A stretch of 64,000 nt of DNA from Otatea glauca (Eukaryota; Streptophyta; Magnoliopsida; Poales; Poaceae), in the NCBI GenBank assembly GCA_036346275.1, contig CM070723.1:51538743-51602742 (forward strand). The letters are read 5' to 3'. This document shows positions 1 to 11,275 of this stretch, in pieces (the first letter of the stretch is position 1; every line of letters begins with the position of its first letter). Position numbers and translations under genes: made by a program. The notes below the pieces were generated by a model. That model did not search any database. It worked only from the letters and a program-made list of their open reading frames with translations, and was not told where the DNA came from.

Positions 1-640
1 AAAATGAGAAAGTCTTAGGATCTAAAGTCACAGAGTGATGTATCTTGCGAATTGCACAAGGCCTGATATTAAATTCGCAGTAAATTTGCTAGCAAGACAC
101 AGTGCAGCTCCAACCAGAAGACATTGGGCTGGTGTCAAGACTTTACTCAGATACCTCCAAGGTATTCAAGATCTTGGATTGTTTTTACAAAAGAACCAAG
201 ATTGAACCATGGTGAGATATATGGATATTGGCTATCTGTTTGATCCCTATAGTGTCAAATCTAAGACTGGTTTTGTATTTCTCTGCGATGGTACAGCCGT
301 TTATTGACAGTCTTTTAAGTAGACCTTGGTAGCTACTTCTACCAATCACTTAGAGATCATAGCTTTGCATGATACCACACGTGAATGTGTTTGGCTACGA
401 CTTGTGATTAACCATATCCAGAAGTCATGTGGTCTTAACGTCGTCGATACCCCCACATTATATTGAAGATAATGCTGCTTGTGTTGCACAAATGCAAATG
501 AGTTATGCGAAAAGCAATATCACGAAGCATATTGCTCCTAAGTTTTCCTATCCTCACGAACTCCAGAAGAACGGTGAGGTAAAGATTCTGCAAACTAAGT
601 CAGGTGAAAATCTTATAAATTTATTCACTAAGTCCTTGCC
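1..640 (+). pseudogene. Copia pol remnant: RT end and RNase H
   Basis: Conceptual translation in changing frames gives NCTRPDIKFAVNLLARHSA and RRHWAGVKTLLRYLQG, the connection between reverse transcriptase and RNase H in Ty1-copia elements. From about 429 it gives a tail with YIEDNAACVAQM, SNITKHIAPKFSYPHELQ and NLFTKSLP, which is the usual end of Copia RNase H (acidic Asp in EDNAAC, then the KHI segment). A stop near 305 and a frame change near 205 break the gene. It is nearly identical to 41570-42120 in copy A. Confidence 0.85.
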
Positions 641-3600
641 TGTGAGACCCCGTTCTGATGAACAGGAACTCCATGTGATTACTGTGCTATTCCCTGGATC
701 AGTAGCTAGCACTCACATGTTTACAACATTTGTATCAAAAACATACACGCAAACACACAGAAGAACTTACATTACCGAAATAATTATACAAAGTTCAGTA
801 CAATTTTAAACCATCTTAACAGTGGACATTAAAAGCGGAAAACCAAAAGGAACTGAAACTCCAAAATGCCTTGCGGTTGCCCACTAAACCCTCAGGCACT
901 GACTAGGCTACCTAGAAGAGACTATCGTCGAAACTCCCGAGACCTGCCTGAAAGAAAGCGTCGTCTGGCAGATCGTAGTCTTCTTCCTCTGAGACAGCAG
1001 ATGCAAGATTGAGTACATTGGTACTCAGCAAGACTTATATTGGTTCACAGATGCAATTAAATAATTATGCGAGTTGAGCAAATGACAGGCTATGGTTATT
1101 TTGCAGTTGCATAAAAACATTAAATAATAAGCATAATAGATTGCAACATCGCATTTTAATAAAAGCAATTGAATGACAGTTTGATAAGCAATTACTCCGG
1201 ATTTTCAACCCAGTCTACCCGACTGCATATAACCCCGGTGTCGATCATTTGACACAAAAGAAGGTTGCAAAATGGTTTCCAAAAACCACCACCCATTTTT
1301 GAAAGCACCAAAACTCTAGCATTGGGAGGATTTTCCCCAAGTGCCCATTACCGCGGGCGCGGCTAATCGATCAGATTTTTCACTCTGCAGAGGTGTACAC
1401 TTTACCTACAAAGAATGATCAACCTCTTTCGCCAGGCCAGTTAACACACTTCCTTTGGTGTGTCGGCAAGGAGATCATACAAAGCTATTACATTATCTAG
1501 ACATGGCTTTACACCAGCCCGGGACGTTAACCCTCGCCCTGAAGACAGAGACACGCACCCAAGCCGTGGATCCACATTTTTCACACACACACACCACGTC
1601 TCTGTCCAGGGTAAGGCGTACACCGTTGCATTGGTATGTAGAAACCCCTACTGATGCACTGACCGGACTGCTGTGGCAATCTCCCGCCTTCCATAGATGC
1701 AAAGCCAAGTCTAAACAACTTATTAAGCTAAGACCCGCCCATACAAGCCCTTGTAGTTGCACGGAAACATGGTTCTACAACATCCCATTTGCTCGGTCCT
1801 TAATCGACACGGCGATACTCCACCCTATCTACGTGCATATCCTTTTGCACAACGGCTAGCGCCAAATAATCACCGCGTCAAATCATAGTTTTGTTTGAAG
1901 GTTTTAGCAAACTACCACCAACCAATTTCCAAGAGATTCTATGACGGTTGAAAAGACGAAAACCAACAAGCGACTAAAGCGGAATATTATTATGCTAGCG
2001 GTGATACCCAAATACGACATTACATATGTCTAGTTCAACTAAGGTTTACAAGATTCACAAGTCCATACAGATTGAGGCAAACCATAATTTACAGGATTAA
2101 CTACAGTTCTAACCCAAATTAGCACTTTTAGGGGGAATTATCCGGATGCACTGTACATAAGCAAAAACAACATATAGTAGGTGAATTATCGGGCTCAACG
2201 TGATCAAGGAGTTGCTTGCCTTGCAAATCACCATCAGAATAAAATCGGATCTGCAGAACCGTCTTCTTCTTCGATGATGTCGGTCTCTACTGTTATAAAA
2301 AGAAGAAAAGGGAATATCAGCAAACTCCAAATGGCAAAAGAAAATGCAGACGATAAGCAGTAAACATAATTCAATCAAACAGCAATCGCTATTCAAGAAA
2401 TATTCGAACTTAAACATCGAATTATAGATGCTAAAATTATTTGAAATAAAAGGATTGATTAAAAGCTTCTTTGGAAGGAGAACTATGCTTAACTAACAAC
2501 CAAAACAGAGCTCTCTGTTTTTTTTCTCAAAAGATCCAAAAGGAAGCACTTGAAAACTATATCATCTAGGGTTATAAACCTAACAAGATTGATGACCATT
2601 AACTATAGAAATTTGAGTTTAAGTCTTGGATTAGCTAAAGCATAACTTAATTATCAAATCTAAATACTTCTTTTAACTTTTAGAGTTTAGATGAAACTTG
2701 AAATCTATTGATGAAAAGGCTTGGTTGAACTCTAGACTTAGCTACAAAACTGGCTAAGGACAGAACTAAACAATATCACTTAAGGTTATTGCACTAATGA
2801 AAACTAAGTGAACCAAAGCTCTAACACAGAATATTTTTCTGAATCTGGTAGAACAAACTTTGGTTATCATTTCTACACTATTCTTCCAAAATTTCTTACT
2901 TGGATGAGTTATTTTACACATAGTTGAAAAAGCTTAATTGTTTCAATTATTCAGCAAAACATAAAAAGTTGACTCAATCTCTTAACTTGTTTGGCATACA
3001 AACCTTAACAAAATATCATTATTTTTCCAGAATCTACTAGATTATACTTTGCGAAGTGCTTCTATACCATTTTTACATTTCTCCTCATTCACAGAATCCA
3101 TTTTATCATATGTTGAAAAGGGCTATATGAACATAAAAACTAACTTATAACCTTTCAATTTTTCATTTTCATTCATTACTAAACTATTCAACATCTTTTA
3201 TCCATTTTCTTCCTGAAATCAGGGCATGGTCTCTTAAACATTTTAAAAGTGAATTTGAGTTATTTTGAACTTGCTCATAGCCAAACACATCTATTTTGGT
3301 TATAACCAATATTGTTTTTCTTAATTGAACAACTACCTCATATACTTTTCTTTAAATATTTTCTCAAGAGAAACTCCCCATGATTTATGTCCCAATAGAA
3401 TGAACTTTTAAACATTCAAACTTTAATCTTTTCTTTCATTTACCCAATTTCATTTTTCATGCTTAATATTCGTTTTTGAGCAAATGTGACACATAATAAA
3501 GTATCGAGGGAAAATTTAGTTTATTTGGAACACTCATGACCCAGGAACCCTACAAAACTTACTTTTCCTTAATTGGATCATCCCAAGAAATATTCATCTA

Positions 3601-5652
3601 TATCTTCCTTTTTGCACTTAAGCTTCTCTTTTATTTATCCTAAAATCACATTTTTCTCATCTACAGAAATTTTTGCATATTCTGAAACTACAGAATTTTA
3701 TACAAATTTAGAAATTTGTTTCACTCAAATTGGCCAGATGATTCAAAAGTTATGAGCATTTGAATTTTGGTCGGTTTCTGAAAATCATTCAAAATTGAAA
3801 ATACGTTTTCGTCCGGAGAAAACGGCTTTTCTCGCGCGCGCCAAAACTGGGTTCAAACCTGAAGCCTCGCTGACGTGTGGGGTCCACAAGTCAGCGACTC
3901 AAAGCAGAGCGCCCGGGGTTCTTGGCTCGCCGCCGGCGAAGTAGCCTCGCCGCGGCGGAATGGGCTGCGGTTTGAGCACTAGCATGCCGAGGCGAACCTA
4001 GGAGAGGCGTTTGTTCGCCGGAAGAGAAACGGAGCAAGGCTGCCACCGCGAGGGTGCGGCGGCGCCATGACCGCAACGGCGAGACCTTCATTAACGACCA
4101 AATTTCCGCGAACTAGGGCTAGGTGAGCAACAGTGGAACTAGGGATTCGAGCTTACGGCGGTTGGGTCGGAGATGAGCCGAACGACCGCCACCGTCTTGC
4201 CGCCGTGAGGAAGAAGAGTGGCGGCGCGGCGCTACGAGTGGAATGAGGCCAAAATGGCGAATGATCGAGAACCAGGGACTCTAAGGATGCTCTAGAGGCA
4301 ATCACTTCGAAGGATTAGGGACGGACTAACCCGAATCGACGATTTCCCCTCTTCGGTTTCTTGCGGACGAACGGGGAAGAAGACCCCCGAATGAAGCTCT
4401 CACGCAGTGAAACCGAATGGAGAGAGGGGGAATGAACTTGCGAAGCGAAGGAAAAGCTCAGGGCTTAAGGGCTACGACCCAGCCGCGTTGAATCCGAGTT
4501 CTCTCGCGTGATGCTCCGGTCGGTTCTTCTGTGCTGGGCGCAACCCATGCGCAGGCTCGCCTCCGAGACGGCTCGGCCGGGATCAAGTGAGCACAGGCAC
4601 GGGAAGGGCTCTATGCGACGTGGAGGACATCGAGCTCGGCCGGACGAGGGCAGGTGAGGCCGGACGGCGAAGGACAGTCGCCTCGGCGACCCGCTTCGGC
4701 CAGGGGAGAAGAAAGGAAAGAGTAAAACGCGAACTGAGGCTGACATGTGGGACCGGGGCCCACTGGCAGCGAGACAGCCTCGCCTCAGCTGACCAGTGCG
4801 TCAACGCTTCAACAGGGCCGGGCCCACCTGTCAGTGAGATAATCGATTTTAATCCGATTTGACAGAACGAGAATTCTCTAGATTTCGCATTTTATTAAGC
4901 CCTAAAATAATCCCAGATTTTCTAAAACTTTTTGACTAAGCCCCACTGAGAGTCATACGCCTACTGGAAAATTTTGAGACAAAAATTCCTTTTGGGCGAT
5001 TTGTTAAAATTCTGACACTGTATCCTGGTTCTAAATTTCGATTTCGGTTTTTGATTTAATTACAGGTTCATTTTATAGGATTTATTTTTGAAACTTTTTG
5101 GCGAGGTTCCAATCCTTAAAATTGAATCACTGTAAAATTTTCAGATCAAAATCCTGAGCCATTATTTTATAAAAATTCTGACAATCGTTTTCCTTACATT
5201 CTGGACCCACTATATTTAAATTTTTAAGAGGCTTATTTCAATTCATTTAATTATAAAAATTTCATTAGTGATGCATCCTCTCACCAGGGATTTATATAAA
5301 TTTTCTTGGCTTTTCTTGACATTGATTATTTTTCTTTCTACTTTTTGATTCACTGTTTTTAGTCAAAAAGTATATACATGATTTATTTAACTTGCCCCTA
5401 AATTTATAAAAATTCTACTTACTGGTCAAACACTATGACCAACTCAATTAGGACTCACGATAAAATTTTCTAAATTTTATTTTCATCTTTTTACCTTTTT
5501 CTTTGTTTTTCCCTTTTTATTTAATCTTTTCGCATAGCATAAAAGTCTAAGAAATTCTAATTGGAGCAAATAATACTTAGAACTTCAAGAACCATTTATA
5601 TTAAAATCTAACTTGTTTATTTTTCACTGTTCCAAATTTTCAGGTCGTTACA
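641..5652 (-). mobile_element. Large solo LTR, copy 1 (about 5.0 kb)
   Basis: The unit starts TGTGAGACCCC, ends GTTACA, and is flanked by the 5-bp duplication TTGCC (636-640 and 5653-5657) within the Copia pol frame. No gag or pol and no internal second LTR is visible, so it is either a solo LTR or one LTR of a large element. A block at 1337-1500 is shared with copies at 47215-47380, 59470-59640 and 16900-17050. The minus orientation is inferred from the TATA box and acidic coding segments shared with copy 3. Long LTRs of this size occur in some grass Gypsy (Tekay/Del-like) and LARD elements; the lineage is a guess. Confidence 0.8.
3800..4860. other. GC-rich core of solo LTR copy 1, no gene
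   Basis: This is a GC-rich island inside the AT-rich LTR. Short open frames on both strands (for example 3891-4091, 4465-4746, 4587-4862) have no recognisable domain and no conservation in frame with the equivalent GC-rich parts of copy 2 (48730-49850) and copy 3 (56690-57310). It corresponds to the promoter and leader part of the LTR, and the open frames look like composition artefacts. Confidence 0.55.
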
Positions 5653-5733
5653 TTGCCAAAATATACATTCCAAAGATGTGTTAATGGTTTTGGAATGAGA
5701 CGACTTAAAGATATGCAAAGTTCAGGGGAGTAA
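5653..5733 (+). pseudogene. C-terminal end of Copia pol, resumed after the LTR
   Basis: The frame LPKYTFQRCVNGFGMRRLKD then MQSSGE and a stop continues the KSLP end at 640. It matches the corresponding end in copy A (42120-42200), which reads through this point without interruption. This shows that the 641-5652 unit is a later insertion. Confidence 0.85.
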
Positions 5734-5982
5734 ATTCCTGAACCATGACCCTTTGCATGATCCAGAAGGTCATATTTTAAATCCTGAAGATTATAAGTTG
5801 TATTCTTTTTTCCTTAGTGAGTTTTTCTGAAGTTTTCTCACATGAAGGTTTTTAATGAGGCAACTAGTGCAATATAGAGTGCGAATGCAATGTACTCTTT
5901 TCTCCATCTCCTTTTATCCACTGGGTTTTTGAGTGGAGTTTTTGATGAGACGTGCATTACGCGGTATTCGCCCAAAGGGGAG

Positions 5983-6220
5983 TGTTATGAGATAAGATAT
6001 CCGTAACCGTTTCGGTTAAAATCTATCTCTTATATGTGGGCGAATTCGAACTCATCTCTTGCCAGTTTCTCTATATATTAGGCGCCCCATTGTACAAGAG
6101 ATCTATCTAATAAAGCAAGAGAGCTTTACCCCTACTTTGTATGTGCTCCCTGTTCCTGTTAGTGTGATTTCGTTGATGTGCTGTTGATTGATCGTGGGTG
6201 AACGATTACGTTTTACAACA
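5983..6220 (+). repeat. 3' LTR of Copia copy C
   Basis: This 238-bp LTR runs from TGTTATGAGATAAG to TTTTACAACA. It is preceded by a polypurine tract (AAAGGGGAG, about 5974-5982) and contains a TATA-like segment followed by CAAGAGATC and AATAAAG-type sequence. Homologous LTRs lie at 18497-18734, 42457-42695 and 42787-42973. The matching 5' LTR is outside the window, so the target duplication cannot be tested. Confidence 0.85.
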
Positions 6221-6860
6221 CATATCACTAGACTGATCACCATCTCGTGGCCCATATAGCTTACCGAACTAGACTCAAGAACAAGAGAATATATATGGAC
6301 TTGTAACCTGCTTAACCGTTTGAGATGCATTTGCTGCATGACACAATGCATGCGTACGTACCGTTTCCAGCTTTGTGGTCGTGCGGGTGATAATCCTGCC
6401 TCATGCAACCGGTCAGATGACAAATAATGCGATCATGAGTATGACTATGCAGATAGTGACCCTTCTTCTTGCAATCAAACGGCTGAGGGATGTGTGGTTT
6501 GGAGTCTTTGGACGCTGGAGTACGTTCTGGACCTGAAGCATCACCTGCACTGCATGCATGGTCCTCATGTATATACATTCCAACCCAAGGCGGTCAGCGG
6601 TCGCTGACACGTACGCACATAGACGTACTGCTGCTTGCTGTTGACTTGGTCCACCGTCGTCGGGCAAGCAGTACTACGTCTACGTGCCGTCACCTTCGGT
6701 CGGCAAGGTAGGCAGAGGCAGACCCGAACCTAGCAGAGCCACCGCAAATCTGTAACGTGGCTCACAGAAGCTCGATCTTTTACCGTGCAATGCATAGTTC
6801 ATTCTTTCAGATTAGGTTATATTTATTTCCCTCGTCCTTTTCGATCTAATAGGTCAAATT

Positions 6861-7066
6861 TCTCTGGAACAAACGTCGAAAGAAAAAATGATGTAAACCA
6901 TGTTAGAATATTTTGAAAAGTTCTGTGGATGGTTCTAATGCATCAATAATGTCCTTATAAAATTCTCTGGAACAAACGTCGAAAGGAAAAATGATGCAAA
7001 CCATGTTAGAATATTTTGAAAAGTTTTGTGGATGGTTCTGATGCATCAATAATGTCCTTATAAAAT
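6861..7066. repeat. 103-bp tandem duplication (two copies)
   Basis: The phrase TCTCTGGAACAAACGTCGAA starts at 6861 and again at 6964, a period of 103 bp. The units differ at only a few positions. More diverged relatives follow at about 7140-7240. The copies look recent compared with the surrounding sequence. Confidence 0.85.
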
Positions 7067-7894
7067 TTTCAGATGATGATCAAGCTTGACAAATTCTAAA
7101 AAATTAGGACGGTGCTACTGAAGGTTGATCAGTACATTTCAACCGAATTAAAAATGGTTCAAACCATATTATAAATTTTTGAAATTTTTCTTGGATGGTA
7201 CTGAAGCCTCACTAATATTACCATAAAAATTTCACATGATGATAAAGACTGAGGAATTTTAAAAAATAGTGACAGTGCTACTGTCTTAATAAAAGTCTGA
7301 TGATCAATAGATAGATTTGATCGAGCAACCAAAAAAGGGTTAAATTTTTTCAAACTTTTAGAGAAGGATTCTGAGGAAATTTTTAATCTCTTCTAAAAAT
7401 TTTAGATCATGATCACACGCCAATAAATATATAAAATTCTTACAATGCTACCGTACCATTTGTATTCCTTGTGTTTTTTATTTTTGAAAGATAACAAATG
7501 AAGTTCAATTCATCCATAGATTTGATTGAAAAAACAAAAAAGATTAAATTTTTTTGAAAATTTTATAGAAGGGTTCTGAGGCAATTCTTAATTTCTCATA
7601 AAAATGTTGAATCAAGATCACACTCGAGAAAATTTATAAAATTCCGACAATGTTACTATGTCAGTTATGTTTATTCTGTTTTTTATTTTTTAAATATAAC
7701 AAATGAAGTTAAATTCTTTTGAATTTTTTTTGTTGTATGATCCTACACTGCTATATATAGCACCATAAATGTTTTAGAGCATTATCAAGATTGTAAAATT
7801 TTATAAAAATATGACAGTGTTTCTACGAAAATTATAAAACATTACAAAAATTAGGCCAAATCCGGTAAAAAAAAAGTCAAAATCTGGTCGAACA

Positions 7895-8015
7895 ACCCGA
7901 GATTTCGGTGAGATTTGGCGAAATCTCGTCAAAATTTCTATAGCAATTTGAGTTTTTTTTTAAAAAAAATTATCCAACCAAAATTTTGTATCCCGTCCCC
8001 AGCCAAAATCTGAGA
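7895..8015. repeat. Short inverted repeat in AT-rich DNA
   Basis: GAGATTTCG is followed 11 bp later by its inverse CGAAATCTC (about 7908-7936), forming a possible 9-bp stem. A related GAGATCTCG lies near 8010. The function is unknown, and it may be a terminal relic of a degraded element. Confidence 0.4.
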
Positions 8016-8069
8016 TCTCGTGAAATTCAAGGCACCTCCTTCATTTTAAAGTCAAGAAAATCCCACAAT

Positions 8070-8440
8070 AATCCTAAATTCTTGAAATTCTCACATTAAT
8101 CGAAAGAAAAAGAGAAGGATCTCCACCACTTATTTTGGTGGACCTGATTATAACGGTATAGATTAATCATTTATAACAAATACCATTGTATTTCAATTAT
8201 TGGAAGTAGAGTTGTATATCAAAGAAAAGATCTTCACCACTTATTTTGATAGGGTTAGATTATACCCACAATAATAATAAATTCTAGAAGTTCTCACATT
8301 AATCGAAAGAAAAAGAGAAGAATCTCCGCTGCTTATTTTAGTAGGACTAGATTATAACGGTGTAGATTAATCATATATAACAAATACAATTGTATTTCAA
8401 TCATTAGAAGTAGAGTTGTATATTAAAGATAATTATATTA
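8070..8440. repeat. 203-bp direct duplication
   Basis: Two adjacent copies both carry CACATTAATCGAAAGAAAAA (8092 and 8295), then a TCTCC.C..CTTATTTT segment and a GTAGAGTTGTATAT segment. Divergence is modest. The element type is not recognised. Confidence 0.7.
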
Positions 8441-8952
8441 TAATACCTAGACGCACTGTTGCGCAGGTAAGTCCACTAATTTATGTAATATTATATTGCT
8501 AAACATCAATAGTGCGCCACCCATTTCAATTTTCTGGTTCCGCCGCCGTCGTCCCATTTTGATCACTTGCATTGCACGTCGGCATGTGGTTCTTGCAATC
8601 GCGGCGTACATTGTTCATGCGATTGACTTCTTGATAAATCCGCGTCCCCTGTAAAAAAAAACAATAAATCCGCGCCCAATATCTAGCTACTTGTAAGCTA
8701 GCAGCTCTGCTTCCAGCAGGATGTATAGCAAATAGCAATCTTGAGCCTTGTGTTGTCAGTAACAACTAGCAGAAAGTTTGCTGCAGCTGGTTTACGATGG
8801 AGTTGTCATGCCCGTGTCGACATTGTCGCTCTCCTAGCTGACTTGCGTGGTCCTTGCTGGTAGGGCCTGGCTTTTTATTAGGCCAGTCCGAGGTACGATG
8901 GATACGATTTGATCTAAAGTTTGATCTAACATGAAGTGGATCATATTATGAT

Positions 8953-9584
8953 AACATGATACTGTAGCACGGGTCGTGCCGAGCCCGATTACTCAGGGCA
9001 TGAGGAAGAAGCCCAGCATGAAGGTCACCGACCTGCAGAGCATAAGCGGCATGGATGCACCTAGCAGCATAGACGTCACCCCCATCGTCGACACCTAAGA
9101 GAGACGGACAAGAGAGGAAAGAGAGTTGAGAGAGATTGAGAGATGGTGCAAGAAGCTGCTCTCTTTTGCCCGTCTCTCTCAATCTCTCTCACTTTCTCAC
9201 TCACTCGTCTTTCTTAATCTCTCCCTCTCTTGCCCATCTCTCTCTCTTTTTCTCGCCTATTGCTCACTCTCTCGCCCGTATTCAATACATCTCCTCACTC
9301 TCTGTAACTGTTTAAGAATAAATAAATTTTAGTTCTTTTTCCCATAATATTTGTGTCCACTTTCTCAACTCCATGCGTCTCCGACTCCTTTCCTCTCGTC
9401 GCAATAGTACAAATGGGCCGGCACAGCAAGAAGCAGGTACAAAGCGCAAATGGACCATGTCTGAACTCGCTGAAGGTGAGCCGGACTAGCACGACACGGC
9501 GGGCATGACGAGCCGTCGCGGCCTGGCACGGTTCATACACGAAGTACGATAGACTCGTATCCGGCACAGCACGACGCCCACCTC
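8953..9584. mobile_element. Truncated hAT-like element
   Basis: From CATGATACTGTAG to the terminus GCCCACCTCA, this parallels the intact hAT at 51699-52504. Shared parts are the GAGGAAGAAGCC..AGCATGAAGGTCACCGAC segment, a (CT)n stem-loop region and a GC-rich right end. The left terminus is missing or too diverged to see. No transposase is encoded, so it is a non-autonomous copy. An open frame on the minus strand (8946-9182) covers the shared GC-rich part but has no known domain. Confidence 0.6.
9120..9300. repeat. (CT)n/(GA)n-rich hairpin region
   Basis: A GA-rich run (GAGAGAGATTGAGAG) near 9125 is followed by CT-rich runs from 9170 to 9290 that can fold back on it. The same arrangement occurs in the related hAT copy at 52025-52200, so it belongs to the element and is not a random microsatellite. 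Confidence 0.6.
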
Positions 9585-11209
9585 AACTTGCAGGTTGTAG
9601 CTCGCATGCCATCTCAGTTGTGGACACTGTTGAACTCACGATCGATCGACGAAAAAGAAGGCCTTCTCAGTTCGTTCCTGTGCAGACGCTCCACTCACTC
9701 TGCTTGCTGTAGTTGGCTAGCTAGTAGATTTCGTGAGGCCAACAGACTCCGATGGATTCTGCAGGGTTGCTGACTCTTGCTACATGCTAGCTGCCGCTGC
9801 CGACGTCCACGAGCATCTGAATTCTGACGTCACATATATGAACCAGTCTCGATGGTGTGGCCTGTAAAGCATGCAATGCAGGATCCATCGACCCATGGTA
9901 CTGCAGAGTGCAGACTGTGCAGACAGTGGGCTGGCTAGGTAGGCCAGCTTATCTTTGACAGTGAGTGAGTGGTATATATCTCTGGAAAAAGGTGATGAGA
10001 TGATGGAAAAGATGAACGGATGCAGAAGATGCCTTTCGGCACACGATCGAGATCGATTTCGGGCCAAGAAATCGCAGGAACGAGCTAGAGAGACGAGCAG
10101 AATTCTGTAACCTGGGAGTTGAAGTGGGAGCACTGAATACGTACCGATCGGTGGAAGATGCAGCTAGCAGGGTTAGGGCAGGCAGGCTAGCTAGGAACCT
10201 ACTACAGTCATGGTCTCCTGCTTTTCTGCTCGCTAAATCTGGCTCATCAGGCACGCGAAAAAGCTCGCATACATGCTACTAGTACGTTCGTACTGCCTCT
10301 TGGCGCCAACCAGAAGCCGGGATGGATACAGGAGTAGCATGCACGTAGACGCGTAGTGGACGGAGCAGTGAGTAATTCGATGGATCGTCCCGTCGTGCGG
10401 CTCGAGGAGCGCGCATTTGTAAACTAACAGCGTTCGGCTACGCCAAAAGAAAACCGCGCTGATCGAGGCGCGGTCCGTCCGGGCCTTGATGACCGTTGGA
10501 TCGAGCATCGCACGGCCATTCGAGGGTCGCCACCCTAAAAAACTCTGCTTCACTTGATGTGACTCGTCCATTCAGCTACCACGGATCATGGCTCAAAATA
10601 GTGCGTTGTTTGTCGAGTTTCGATCGGTATGTGCGAATACGGACAAATAGTGTGGTTCTACTGTATTTATTTTCATATTTTTCTATATACAGATATAAAT
10701 ACAAATAATATTAAATAAAAATACGGATCATATTGAATACAACATGGAGTCATTATGAATCAAATACAGTCACGAATACTTATCGGAACATGAAAACCCT
10801 TTAAACTGTACACACAACATGGGAAGAAAACATACTAATTTATTTGATCCAAACATTCATAAATAAAATTCATATAAGCTAAGGTTCATTCCCTAACTCT
10901 ATGTATTGATGCATATGTTCATGTATAAAAGTCTACTAAAATATTATATAGTTGGACTGGACTGAAATAGAAGATATATGCTGTGAATACCTCGCCCTAA
11001 ATATCCGGATAATCCGGATCCGTATTCATATTCGACGGATAGTGAGCTGTCGACGTATCTGACAAAAAAATTCATATTTATTTAGGATCCGATACTATTC
11101 AAACCAACATAATTCATATTCGAAGATAGTCCGGATCTACCGGAAATTAGCCCATCAATTTTCATCCCCTACGTGCTACAGTAGGATACGACCCGAATGC
11201 GTGCGTTCA
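9585..11209. other. Unassigned intergenic DNA
   Basis: No gene or element is recognised with confidence. Minus-strand open frames at 9780-10133, 9949-10254 and 10233-10571 overlap each other in different frames and carry no domain. From about 10600 to 11150 there are ATACGGA/ATCCGGAT-type phrases (for example CGGATAATCCGGATCCG near 11010) that resemble degenerate terminal repeats of a hAT-like element, but I cannot set boundaries. Confidence 0.4.
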
Positions 11210-11211
11210 CC

Positions 11212-11275
11212 AGCTTTCTGCTCAGTTGGTTGGAGCTCCCGGTCTAGAGTTCGACTCTCAACGACTCGCGGACTA
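11212..11275 (+). repeat. Possible tRNA-derived SINE head (A and B boxes)
   Basis: TGCTCAGTTGG (11219-11229) fits a polymerase III A box, and AGTTCGACTC (11248-11257) fits a B box about 29 bp downstream. Around them the sequence is tRNA-like. A SINE would need a poly-A or poly-T tail and target duplications, which I do not see clearly. The overlapping minus-strand frame 11176-11454 has no known domain. Confidence 0.35.

Larger units (their letters stand above)
1..6220 (+). mobile_element. Ty1-copia element, copy C (3' portion, split by a solo LTR)
   Basis: The 3' part of a Copia retrotransposon enters from the left edge. It contains the end of reverse transcriptase, RNase H, a polypurine tract and the 3' LTR. 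The reading frame is interrupted at 640 by a 5.0-kb LTR and resumes at 5653 in the same protein context. The same pol C-terminus, tract and LTR occur in copy A (41500-42695), which fixes family and orientation. The 5' part lies outside the window. Stops and frameshifts make it non-functional. Confidence 0.88.
6221..8952. other. AT-rich intergenic stretch, no gene recognised
   Basis: This stretch between the Copia 3' LTR and a hAT fragment has no recognisable protein. Short frames such as 6312-6578 (minus) and 8526-8765 (minus) match no family I know. The stretch holds a 103-bp tandem duplication, further degenerate repeats to about 7860 (each with an ATAAAATT..GACA.TG-like phrase), a small inverted repeat near 7905, and a 203-bp duplication at 8070-8440. 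Confidence 0.5.

Noticed and set aside
3891..4862. Overlapping open frames in the GC-rich part of the first large LTR
   Set aside because: They lie on both strands, have no domain and are not conserved in frame in the other LTR copies. GC-rich composition explains the lack of stops.
8440..8490. Possible Helitron terminus (GACGCACTGTTGCGCAGGTA)
   Set aside because: There is no convincing 3' hairpin followed by CTRR with an A/T insertion site, and no matching 5' end.
9780..10571. Three minus-strand frames of about 100 codons
   Set aside because: They overlap in different frames, have no recognised motif and no promoter or splice context.
11212..11275. True tRNA gene
   Set aside because: A and B boxes fit, but no full cloverleaf or acceptor stem can be formed by eye. 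At most it is a SINE head.
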